Positions 10,601 through 17,184 of a DNA stretch of 32,416 nucleotides are shown piece after piece. Source of the stretch: Branchiostoma floridae (taxonomy: Eukaryota; Chordata; Leptocardii; Amphioxiformes; Branchiostomatidae); the NCBI RefSeq assembly GCF_000003815.2, contig NC_049992.1:452768-485183 (forward strand), written 5' to 3'. The notes under the pieces are model-generated. The model saw only the letters and a program-made list of their open reading frames with translations. It was not told the origin of the DNA and made no database searches. Numbering within the stretch: position 1 is the stretch's first letter; the number at the start of each line of letters is the position of its first letter. Position numbers and translations under genes: made by a program.

Positions 10601-13600
10601 CATGTTGGAGACTGCTGAGGAGGTTCTAGACTCGCGGTTTGAGACAACGCGACCAGGAAACACACAACAAGGGAAGCGGCGGCGATGGTGGTCATGCTGA
10701 AGTCACGCAGCGCAGGCAGTAGAAAAGTAGGGCAGCAATCAGTAGTTAGATCATCAGTAAACAACCCGAGCTTGTTTGGGTAGTTATGAGGAGATAGTCA
10801 CGCGGCCATGTTGGAGACTGCTGAGGAGGTTCTAGACTCGCGGTTTGAGACAACGCGACCAGGAAACACACAACGAGGGAAGCGGCGATGGTGGTCATCC
10901 TGACGGCAGACAGTTTTCTGCGGGACTGTACGGAAATGTAGTGTCGCAATCGATAGTCCAAGACTATACTTAACGTTATACTTAACGTCCTTGGGTGGTC
11001 AGATCAACAGTAAACTATCAACAACCGAGCTTGTTTGGGTAGTTATGAGGAGATGGTCCAGAATGTGGGACAGGGTCTAAAGGCTGCATTTCAGTATTTC
11101 ATATGCATATTCTTAACAATGGGAATCATGGGAGAAAGAGGCTGTCAAAAATCACCTACCTGACATTTAGAACATGAAAAACTCACATTGGTATGGTTGT
11201 CCGACCTCTGACGAGTAATTTAACGACAAAAAAAGGAAAAAATTTACGGCGGAATTATATTATATGCCATCAAAACATAGGTGGGAGACCTTTTCACCCC
11301 CTTTCACTGCATGTAAACAACACCAAAACACCTAACTTCTAAGGCCTACTGCAGCCACAAATATCACTAAAATCTGTTTTTTCAACATAATATAGAAGCT
11401 ACAACCCTTACCTATAATATGCACCTCCAAAATCCAAACATATCCCAAGAAAAACAATTTTACAGCCACTTTTCCCAAGCCTACCTAAGCATTCTGCTAA
11501 AACTGGGTCATCTGCGCAAGTCCGGAAATACCGAAATTTGCCCTAAACGAGTTTGCTCGGTACAAGGCCATTGGCCGCCGGAGGTGGAGGGAGCTAGCTA
11601 GTTCGTGGCCTATGCCCAAGGATGGACAGTAGGCCTGAGTAAGTAAGGTCATTGACCGCTTCTAGGTACTGAACTACGCTATGGCAGCGTCTATTCTCCC
11701 TAAGTCAGCAAACATGACTAATTAAGTAGGTGTCGCTGCTTACAGATGCGGTTACAAACAAAATATTTGTGAACTTCCAGTAAACTGTGGAACACCTTCC
11801 ACCACCCGGATGATGTGGAGGAAGCTGTGAAGATGAGCCTAAGAAGCCTGGGGCTAGACTACCTGGACCTGTACCTCATCCACTGGCCCATGGCGTACCG
11901 GCGGGGAGAGTCATTACTGCCGGAGGATGGGGAGGGGAGAATGATGTGGGACGACATCCACTTTACGGACACATGGAAGGTTCGTTTGTACGTTTGTTTG
12001 TTTGTTTGTTTGTTTGTTTGTTTGTTTGTTTGTTTGTTTGTAGAAGCCATATATACTGTTAGGCTAACGTCACATTTCCAAACCGGCGCCCAGCTGGGCT
12101 GTTTGTGAAAACGAAAAATAGAAATGTATACGTAACAATATACACAAATAATGCCCACGACTATTCTCTTTGCGTCTTGTGTAGTTTGGTGCCTTTTATA
12201 TGTATATAATACCGGTCCCCGGTTTGGAAATGTGACGCATTCCGTAGCTCGCAATCGAAGGACAAATGTGAGCAGGTGCAAGTTGCTTAAGACTTGGCTG
12301 ATACGTTTGAATCTCTCACACTGCGAAGGACCTCTGATCTTTTTGATTACTCTCCAAGCAGAGGTTAGGTTCCGGCTGTTTTTTCAACGTTTTTTTAGTC
12401 GTTTTTATCGGGCTTTCTTTTTTGTATTTTGTGTCAACCTAGGTTGGACACAGCCAAAAAAATACAAAGCCCGATAAAAAAGACTAAAAAAAACGTTGAA
12501 AAAACAGCCGGAGCCTAACCTCTGCTTGAGAGTACTTTGATAAGTGCGGTGGGTTCTCTCCTTTAACGTGCGCAAAGTGTGTCTGTCGTCAAAAAGGACC
12601 TACATTTAACGTCCCAGCCGAGGGACGGCCTAGCCGAAGCTATGCACTCATTTGTACATAAGTAGACAGAATAGACTGGTGTAAACGTACTGCATTTCCT
12701 TGGGGCACAACATTGGCACCTGCACGGGATTCGAACCCAGAACCTGCCTACCTGCCTAAGTGCCTAGGCCAGTGACTGGCCCCTTGCTCCCTCCGTGATA
12801 TTTCTCTAGACTGCACGATTCGTCGCACTCCTCTCCGCCAACTTAATACTCTGTCCGATGTCCTTTTCAATCTGGTCTCTCCATCGTTTTGGCGGTCTCC
12901 CCCCGTGGCCTGGGCTTTTGGAAATCTTGATAGTATGCTTTGTGGACAAGTGTGTGTGGTGGTCTTCTCACAACGTGACCAAACCACCTTAGTCTTCTGA
13001 GTCTGATGGAATCGACAATGGTGTTTTCTATACCCAGTCTCGCTCTTATTTCCACATTCGGAATTCGGTGGCGAAGTGAAACACTGAGGATCGCCCGTAG
13101 GCATCTCATCTCGAAAGCCAACAGGAGAGACTCATCAGACTTTTTTAGAGTCCAAGTTTCACATGCATAAGTGGCAATTGGTAGTATGAGTGCTTGGAAA
13201 AGACGCATTTTAAGACATCTACTGAAACTCTTGCAGTTCCATACTGTTTTTCTTTTTCGAACCCAGAACAGTTGTCCTTAATCATCATGACCGTTTTTCG
13301 TTGACTCCAGGCGCTGGAATCCTGTGTTGAGTCCGGGCTCCTGAGGAACATCGGCCTGTCCAACTTCAACAGTAAACAGATCCAGGCTGTCATCGACGTC
13401 GCTAAGGTCAAACCTGCTGTCCTACAGGTGTGTACCTGAACTATCATTGGTACAGGTACAGGTACAGGTACAGGTACAGGTACAGGTACAGGTACAGGTA
13501 CAGGAATAGGTACAGGTACAGGAACAGGTACAGCGTTAAGTATAGAACAGTAAACAGATCCAGGCTGTCATCGATGTCGCTAAGGTCAAACCTGCTGTCC

Positions 13601-15083
13601 TACAGGTGTGTACCTGAACTATCATAGGTACAGGTACAGATACAGGTACAGGTACAGGTACAGTTACAGGAACAGGTACAGGTACAGGAACAGGTACAGC
13701 GTTAAGTATAGAACAGTAAACAGATCCAGGTTGTACCCATAGATGCAGTCTTGCCAACGGAACCTGAATATATGCTGGCATGAAGCTTATTGTAGTGTCG
13801 TGTTATCTAAAATACAAGTTGACGAGGTGTTCTGTAACTTTGTGTGGAGTGCCACCCTTACCTGAACCAGAAGCAGCTGCTAGAGTTTGCCAAACAGAAG
13901 GGTCTGGTGTTCACAGCCTACAGTCTGCTGGGCTCCCCTGACAGGCCCTGGGTTACTGTGGTTAACTGTTACTTTGTGTGACAACTCTAGGTGGAGTGCC
14001 ACCCTTACCTGAACCAGAAGCAGCTTCTAGAGTTTGCCAAACAGAAGGGTCTGGTGTTCACAGCCTACAGCCTGCTGGGCTCTCCTGACAGGCCCTGGGT
14101 TACTGTGGTTAACTTTTGTTACTTTGTGTGACAACTCCAGGTGGAGTGCCACCCTTACCTGAACCAGAAGCAGCTGCTACAGTTCGCCAAACAGAAGGGT
14201 CTGGTGTTCACAGCGTTCGCCCCGCTGGGCTCCCCTGGTCGCACTAGTGTTAAGCCAGGAGACCCTTCTGTCATGGAGGACCCCAAACTCAAGCCTATCG
14301 CTGAGAAGTATGGGAAGTCCGTGGCTCAGGTAACGTTATATATTCGTGGGGATCCGCCGCCCCGGGTTCGATCCCGGGTGTCGGCATGTTTGTTTCTTTC
14401 TGTTCTTACTCGCCCCTCCGAATTTTTACATATTCGTGGGGCTGGTGGAGGTGGTTTGCACAACAAGATGTGTAAGATCGGACTGTAAGGTTTGATCCAC
14501 TCACATCGGGAGAATCCCTTATCTTTAAAATAAATGATGACTTTTGTTGCACATATGTACCCACTGTACAGGTTGCAACGAAAGAATAGTTGACAAATAC
14601 ATAGAAAATTCACAGTGTCAACCGACACAAGGATCACATTCTACTAGTATACTAAGTGAATTCGACTTCTTCTCGCTTCTTTGTGATCTTGAAAATGTAG
14701 GAACTGATATGTTTTGCAATCAAAGGTTTGTCTAAGTTCATCCCGAAGACCATATGACGATTTCACAAAACGGAATTCGAAGCGATAACTTTTAGATTTG
14801 CAACCTATAACTTTAAACTAAGAACAAGCAATATATGTAGTTTGTAAATCTTCTTTATGTTCTCATCTTGCAGGTGCTCCTTCGTTGGGGAGTCCAGCGC
14901 GGCACGATCGTCATCCCGAAAAGCGTCACGCCGGCGAGGATCCAACAGAACATCCGGGTCTTCGACTTCGCGCTGACGTCAGAGGACATGGCGATGATTG
15001 ACGGGTTCGAAATCCCGCACCGTTTTATTCACCTGGACTGGGTCAGTCACGTGCCGGAGTGGCCGTTCCACGAATCTTTCTGA
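4580..15083 (+). CDS. Aldo-keto reductase, AKR1-like (join 4580-4663, 5181-5329, 11781-11979, 13311-13427, 14141-14329, 14874-15083)
   Basis: Six exons joined in consistent phase give 315 residues, the usual AKR1 length. This is an NAD(P)H-dependent oxidoreductase of the (beta/alpha)8-barrel family that reduces carbonyl compounds; the substrate cannot be read from sequence. The N-terminus has [15 protein letters not shown]. The catalytic tetrad is present: D45 and Y50 (DCAMKYGNE), K79 (SKLW) and H112 (DLYLIHWP). S161/N162 (GLSNFN) and Q183 position the nicotinamide. K262, S263, R268 and N272 ([13 protein letters not shown]) match the NADPH 2'-phosphate site. The Tyr that normally stacks on nicotinamide is Phe (F209, AFAPLGS). 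There is no signal peptide, so it is probably cytosolic. Intron 2 (6.45 kb) contains the whole of gene B on the other strand. Degenerate partial copies flank exons 2, 4 and 5. It looks functional; exon 5 choice is inferred from open frame and splice sites. Confidence 0.9.
4766..5180 (+). pseudogene. Three tandem degenerate copies of AKR exon 2 5' half
   Basis: Units start at about 4768, 4895 and 5040, and the true exon follows at 5181 (spacing about 138-145 bp). Each repeats GTGAAAGTTGCCATCGA and GGCACAT, then runs into CCTTCCCCCTGG and a T-rich linker ending CCATTT...CAG. The catalytic Asp is lost in units 2 and 3 (HIVCA) and the Tyr motif is absent. Unit 1 lacks an acceptor; units 2 and 3 keep GACGCCCAG|GTATCC. 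Unit 3 is open and in frame with exon 2 (see findings). Confidence 0.85.
5181..5329 (+). CDS. AKR exon 2
   Basis: 149 nt, phase 0 to phase 2. It encodes V-T-E-A through F-I-T with catalytic D45 and Y50. Acceptor CAACCGCAG, donor GAG|GTGAGT. Confidence 0.88.
5404..5582 (-). mobile_element. tRNA-derived SINE, family 1
   Basis: Read on the minus strand, the element starts near 5582 with a tRNA-like head: A-box-like TGGCGTAACTGG and B-box-like GAGTTCGATCC. It continues into the body shared with other copies (CCTTTACACGACATTCCTCA, CAGGTGTAAAAATGGG). It sits in AKR intron 2, 75 bp after exon 2, and separates that exon from another exon-2 echo. Confidence 0.8.
5634..5748 (+). pseudogene. Degenerate downstream copy of AKR exon 2 (3' part)
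   Basis: Matches exon 2 from CTACAGGCAC to the donor, including GGTGCCGGGCTGAAGG and GAGGGTGTCGTCA. One inserted base after CTACAGGCAC shifts the frame and gives a stop within three codons. The 5' part of the exon and an acceptor are missing; a GT follows at 5749. Not usable as an alternative exon. Confidence 0.8.
5749..6130. other. AKR intron 2 segment, short inverted-repeat sequence
   Basis: 5757-5930 contains ACAGTAGAAGCCAGTTAATTGC at its left and its approximate complement (GCAATTAAGCGGCTTCTACTGT) at its right, so it is probably another small MITE. No coding sequence. Confidence 0.5.
6131..6520. repeat. (CA)n microsatellite with interspersed AGGCAC
   Basis: About 390 bp of CA dinucleotides broken by AGGCACAC and ACAGAC interruptions. 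Open frames here read as Thr/His or Val/Cys repeats and are not genes. Confidence 0.95.
6573..6578 (-). terminator. Candidate poly(A) signal of gene B
   Basis: TTTATT on the plus strand gives AATAAA on the minus strand, about 41 nt beyond the gene B stop codon. The placement is right for a 3' end signal. Confidence 0.5.
6619..6826 (-). CDS. Gene B exon 3 (terminal)
   Basis: Minus-strand acceptor CCTCACAG at 6827-6834; the joined codon completes D-R-W-Y-Q. Open for 68 codons to TGA at 6619. Using phase 2 is essential, because phase 0 hits a stop in six codons. It encodes the last three cysteines (PCQYW, YCNVTC) and both glycosylation sequons. Confidence 0.8.
6619..10695 (-). CDS. Gene B: secreted Cys-rich protein (complement join 6619-6826, 8783-9058, 10493-10695)
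   Basis: Three exons of 203, 276 and 208 nt, all joined in phase 2, give 228 residues. Residues 1-22 are a hydrophobic signal peptide. The mature chain has [15 protein letters not shown] (54-68), FDHSHG (69-74), [33 protein letters not shown] and LTCQGW in exon 2. Exon 3 encodes [24 protein letters not shown] and a Cys/Pro-rich tail. Ten cysteines and two N-glycosylation sequons (NVS, NVT) fit an extracellular disulfide-bonded protein. The motifs recall an uncharacterised secreted family also known from plants and protists (from memory; low certainty). The gene is nested in AKR intron 2, antisense to it. Its introns hold a large CA array, a MITE and an LTR-element remnant. Paralogue: gene A. 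Confidence 0.8.
7059..7700. repeat. Compound CA arrays with a repeated 38-bp unit and an inverted copy
   Basis: A unit beginning (G)TTAAGCTGACCAAGGAGTG and ending CCCGGACACACA occurs at about 7060, 7394 and 7631. Long (CA)n tracts with AGGCATAC interruptions separate the copies. At 7669-7700 the unit appears inverted (CAGAACACTCCTTGGCCAGC), forming a short palindrome around TACCCGGTAG. Located in gene B intron 2. The long Val/Cys frames here are not genes. Confidence 0.9.
7744..8124. mobile_element. MITE with TAATCTCCAAGCAGATC ends (long form)
   Basis: TAATCTCCAAGCAGATCCTAC and GCATAAGATAGTA at the left are mirrored by TACTATCTTATGC and GTAGGATCTGCTTGGAGA at the right, about 45 bp of terminal inverted repeat around ~290 bp. 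A short 148-bp relative with the same ends lies at 15098-15245. No transposase. Confidence 0.8.
8190..8566 (+). mobile_element. Probable LTR-retrotransposon remnant with tRNA-Leu-type primer site
   Basis: TGGTGTCAGAAGTGGGAT at 8283-8300 is the complement of an animal tRNA-Leu 3' end and typical of LTR-retroelement primer binding sites. It is preceded by ...GAGACA, as expected just after an LTR ending in CA. The 94-codon open frame that overlaps it (8282-8566) has no domain I recognise and may be decayed leader/gag. No second LTR, RT or integrase is present. Confidence 0.45.
8783..9058 (-). CDS. Gene B exon 2
   Basis: 276 nt, phase 2 both sides. Acceptor CTATCTAAG|G, donor GACAG|GTTCGT. Encodes seven of the ten cysteines and the [11 protein letters not shown] motif. 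Same size and sites as gene A exon 2. Confidence 0.85.
9059..10138. other. Gene B intron 1 with a solo TIR-like end
   Basis: The distal half retains similarity to gene A intron 1 (for example CATCAAATCAATGTAC and AAGATCTTA...AATA blocks). ACAGTCAAACCTTCCCTAAG at 9652-9671 resembles the ACAGTCAAACCTGT end of the element at 21295-21654. No exon is supported. Confidence 0.5.
10139..10482 (-). mobile_element. TIR element, copy 2, inserted 10 bp from gene B exon 1
   Basis: Same family as 362-693, interior inverted relative to it. The right end lies 10 bp from the gene B exon 1 donor (10493), so the donor context GTGGGTAAAGC runs directly into the element. Gene A lacks it at the matching position (near 2213-2222). 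A long minus-strand frame through it (10309-10764) is only exon 1 read through the donor. Confidence 0.8.
10493..10695 (-). CDS. Gene B exon 1 (signal peptide exon)
   Basis: 203 nt from ATG at 10695 to AAG|GTGGGT. Encodes 67 codons plus two bases: signal peptide, [13 protein letters not shown] and NAGAWYYDF. The start M-T-T-I-A is conserved in all three exon-1 copies. Confidence 0.82.
10802..10898 (-). pseudogene. Truncated second copy of gene B exon 1
   Basis: Repeats the start codon, signal peptide and [12 protein letters not shown], then breaks off at GCGGCCATG into a copy of the gene B 5' flank (10756-10800). It is followed upstream (10899-11060) by its own copy of the 5' flank. A tandem duplication of about 200 bp; it could act as an alternative 5' leader but lacks a donor. 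Confidence 0.8.
11061..11780. other. AKR intron 2, right part
   Basis: AT-rich intronic sequence, no repeat recognised. Pyrimidines and AACTTCCAG precede AKR exon 3. Confidence 0.5.
11781..11979 (+). CDS. AKR exon 3
   Basis: 199 nt, phase 2 to phase 0. Completes S78 and gives K79 (SKLW), H112 (LIHWP) and the following loop to D-T-W-K. Acceptor TTCCAG|T, donor AAG|GTTCGT, followed at once by a (GTTT)n tract. Confidence 0.88.
11990..12042. repeat. (GTTT)n microsatellite
   Basis: About 12 tandem GTTT units beginning 10 bp after the AKR exon 3 donor. Confidence 0.9.
12068..12236. mobile_element. MITE with CGTCACATTTCCAAACCGG ends, copy 1
   Basis: CGTCACATTTCCAAACCGG at the left and CCGGTTTGGAAATGTGACG at the right, around an AT-rich core with AAAATAGAAATGTATACGTA. 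Further copies are at 26317 (right end lost) and 29326-29536. Confidence 0.85.
12348..12534. mobile_element. Near-perfect 187-bp hairpin MITE
   Basis: The two arms of about 88 bp are complementary almost throughout, with the short centre CAACCTAGGTTG. Ends TACTCTCCAAGCAGAGG and CCTCTGCTTGAGAGTA match the 30778-30997 element and relate to the TCTCCAAGCAGATC group. Confidence 0.88.
12536..12785 (-). mobile_element. SINE family 1 copy
   Basis: Minus-oriented. Contains AAGTGCGGTGGGTTCT, AGGGACGGCCTAGCCGAAGC and a B-box-like GGGTTCGAATCCC (read on the minus strand at about 12728-12740). The head is diverged. Confidence 0.7.
12786..13260 (-). mobile_element. LINE (non-LTR retrotransposon) C-terminal fragment
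   Basis: On the minus strand, the frame 13208-12867 reads like the region downstream of a LINE reverse transcriptase: [30 protein letters not shown] second frame (12748-13104) continues after a frameshift with RWRDQ-like and basic tail sequence. No RT catalytic motif (YADD) is present. A truncated, frameshifted relic in AKR intron 3. Confidence 0.8.
13311..13427 (+). CDS. AKR exon 4
   Basis: 117 nt, phase 0 both sides. Encodes residues 145-183, including GLSNFN (S161/N162) and the final Q183. Acceptor TTGACTCCAG, donor CTACAG|GTGTGT. Confidence 0.88.
13450..13740 (+). repeat. (GGTACA)n arrays interleaved with two AKR exon-4 echoes
   Basis: Two hexanucleotide (ACAGGT) arrays, about 13450-13535 and 13627-13700. 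Between them lies a 60-bp copy of the 3' half of exon 4 (13546-13605, one substitution) with its donor and the following TGTGTACCTGAACTATCAT. After the second array comes a short second echo (13712-13730). The microsatellite and exon end were duplicated together as a ~170-bp unit. The Tyr/Arg-repeat frames are artefacts. Confidence 0.85.
13844..14102 (+). pseudogene. Two tandem partial copies of AKR exon 5
   Basis: Copies begin at 13844 and 13991 (147- and 150-bp spacing to the next). Each has the first ~112 nt of exon 5 and then passes into a copy of intron end sequence (TTAACT...TACTTTGTGTG) with an in-frame stop. Copy 1 has lost its acceptor: TTTGTGTGGAGTGCC against TTTGTGTGACAACTCTAGGTGGAGTGCC-type sequence, consistent with deletion between GTG repeats. 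Copy 2 keeps CTCTAG. Both encode [12 protein letters not shown], closer to the family consensus than the real exon. Confidence 0.85.
14141..14329 (+). CDS. AKR exon 5
   Basis: 189 nt, phase 0. Encodes VECHPYLNQ to S-V-A-Q, residues 184-246. Chosen over the two upstream copies because it alone spans the full exon with a donor (CTCAG|GTAACG). Carries F209 in place of the usual Tyr and SPGRTS in place of SPDRPW. Confidence 0.85.
14338..14440 (+). mobile_element. tRNA-derived SINE, family 2 fragment
   Basis: B-box-like GGGTTCGATCCC at about 14364, then TTTCTGTTCTTACTCGCCCC, which matches (inverted) the sequence next to the tRNA-like head at 32235-32275. TATTCGTGGGG is repeated at both ends (14341, 14430). 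Confidence 0.6.
14874..15083 (+). CDS. AKR exon 6 (terminal)
   Basis: 210 nt including TGA. Acceptor CATCTTGCAG. Encodes [20 protein letters not shown] and the C-terminal loop ending P-F-H-E-S-F, typical of the family. Confidence 0.9.
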   Translation: MLLRWGVQRGTIVIPKSVTPARIQQNIRVFDFALTSEDMAMIDGFEIPHRFIHLDWVSHVPEWPFHESF

Positions 15084-15097
15084 ATCTAGTTAAAGGC

Positions 15098-15245
15098 TAA
15101 TCTCCAAGCAGATCCCCGATGGCTTAATATAGCATCAAACCCACCGTAGGTGCCCGTTTGACTCCCTTAGCCAGCTATACTGATCTATACACCTTGGCCA
15201 GCTTTGATACTATCTTATGGCACCGTAGGATCTGCTTGGAGATTA
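15098..15245. mobile_element. MITE with TAATCTCCAAGCAGATC ends (148-bp form)
   Basis: TAATCTCCAAGCAGATC and GATCTGCTTGGAGATTA close a 148-bp inverted-repeat element that starts 15 bp after the AKR stop codon. It therefore probably lies in the AKR 3'UTR. Confidence 0.85.
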
Positions 15246-15261
15246 GTTAAAAGCATCGTAA

Positions 15262-15494
15262 TACCCCTCTCACATTTGGCGAAAATCGATCGGACGACGA
15301 TTCTGCGGCAATCGCCCGAGCCTCGCTTATAATAATAACTTTATTACACAACAATTGTACAAGGTACGAAGTATGGCTTATATGTGACAGGGACGGTTTT
15401 CAGGTGAAAAATACGCGCAACCCTCTGTCGATCTTAAATATGGCCGATCTTCCATCGATACACCCGAAGATCGTGGATAATGTGACAGGGGTAT
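15262..15494. mobile_element. MITE with TACCCCTCTCACATT-type ends and TAA target duplication
   Basis: TACCCCTCTCACATT at the left and AATGTGACAGGGGTA at the right, flanked by TAA on both sides, fit a PIF/Harbinger-like non-autonomous element. The interior has CGATC-rich sequence at both ends. Confidence 0.65.
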
Positions 15495-17082
15495 AAACAA
15501 TATTAGAGCGTTAAAAATGTAAATATTCTTGATAACGCAATCTCTGTGATATTGACATCTACCGTACTACATTTCTACATTTACGTCATTATTTCATACT
15601 TTGAGTTAATATCAATTTTCTTCGAACAATGACTGTTTATTAAAGGTAGAGAACGTACCTCCAAATTTTCGATGTCTGTCAGTACATCTTGGACGCGGAG
15701 AATGGTCTAGTCTCAATCTCGTGAGAGAATACGAGACTAGACCAGGCTTGATTAGATCATCTGCCCCCTCCCCCCGCCTCCTTGCGGAGAAGAGGTAGGT
15801 AGGACTTGGGAAGCTCCCAACCCTCGTTGCGGACTATTGAGACTATTTTTTTTTTAATTCTACATAGTACGAGCCTTCATAAATCCACATTTCAGCTAAT
15901 CTTCATTTTTTTGCAACTTTCTTTGTTAATTTTTTTTTCAAATAGATAATAGCGAAGAAATGCATGGCAGGAAACGGCAAAAACGCGTGGTATTTTTTCA
16001 TTTATTTATTGGTTTGGTTGTTCAGCAACATTTCTGCATTTTCAGTAATACCTAGCCGTTCCAGTGACAATACGTCACCTTCCGCGGTGCAATAATGGAA
16101 GTTTCAGCTAGGTGTCGCTATTGCATTGTGAAGAATAAGAATATATGCTGTCCCAAACTCGTAGTTGCAATAAAGACAACAATAAATGTTATCATCAATA
16201 CCACTTTGACTGTGAGGTGTTCATCCATATCTTGACTCATTCACACACTATAAGCCTGTTGTCGAGTATAGAATTGATTAATTGATGAAGTAACTTTTCT
16301 TAATCATGCAAATTAGATTCTTACTTACTTGCATATATACATCTATATACAGATATACATCATATCAAGCATAACTTAAGCCATCAACATACCAAAAATC
16401 ATTATGATCTCTTCTTGGGTTATTCTTTTCCAAACAAAATTGGCTCCTGCAGTTTGAAACGAGCGGCTAGGAGGCCCAAAACTACACTACTTACTCACTG
16501 CCCCAAGAGCTATATACCACTATAAAATCACGACCGGAATGGGACGTGAGATATGAAAACCAGAGGTTCCGCTGCAGTACTGTAACGAGCCGCAGAGTTC
16601 GGCCCAACATCTGATCGTTTCCAGGCCTTATCAAGACCTACTCACATACCAAATATCAATACAATCCATCCTAGCCTCCTCGAGTTATGCTGTTTATACA
16701 CATACATACACACATGCATAACGTTCCATACATACATACACAAACTACATAAAAACGTACTGGCGAAGAACAGGTACAGGTTTCTTGATCCTATCAGCTT
16801 TTTTTCGGGGGGGGGGGGGGGTCCATTGTCAAATCCAACCACACAGTGCCACTTACAAAAGGTAGTGGATGTTATCTGAAACGTCTGACCGTTTCCAAAA
16901 TCATATCCAGTTGTTTGAGTAACTGCTTTTTGGCGTATCTTATTATCTGGATGTATATTAAACTTACATCGACCGACTCGTACATACACGCCCCTGTAAA
17001 TATTTGTTCATGTTGTGGAGTCTGAAGCACGTATGGACAGGTTCGTCACGTGCCCTGTTCCTGCGTGCGTCCAAAGGTGAGG
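15495..17082. other. AKR 3' region and spacer before the Rolling stone-like gene
   Basis: No coding exon. An AATAAA at 16169-16174 (GCAATAAAGACAACAATAAA) is the best candidate poly(A) signal for the AKR gene, implying a ~1.1-kb 3'UTR; this is uncertain. A short CATA microsatellite (about 16700-16745) and a G tract (about 16808-16821) follow. Confidence 0.35.
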
Positions 17083-17184
17083 ATGGCGGGGTGCGGGTGC
17101 GATGTCGGCTCCTGTCGCGCGGAGTTTAGACTCGACAACTTCAGACTGGACTTCCACAATCCTTACGCCTTCGTCAAGTCGCAG
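17083..17184 (+). CDS. Rolling stone-like exon 1
   Basis: 34 codons from ATG to V-K-S-Q, phase 0, donor CAG|GTAGGT. GC-rich, with four cysteines in the first 12 residues after Met. Confidence 0.78.

Noticed and set aside
10309-10764. A 151-codon minus-strand frame
   Set aside because: It is gene B exon 1 read through its donor into the adjacent TIR element; only 10493-10695 is coding.
12748-13208. Two overlapping minus-strand frames as a host gene
   Set aside because: The sequence matches the C-terminal region of LINE ORF2 in two frames, so it is a broken retrotransposon fragment.
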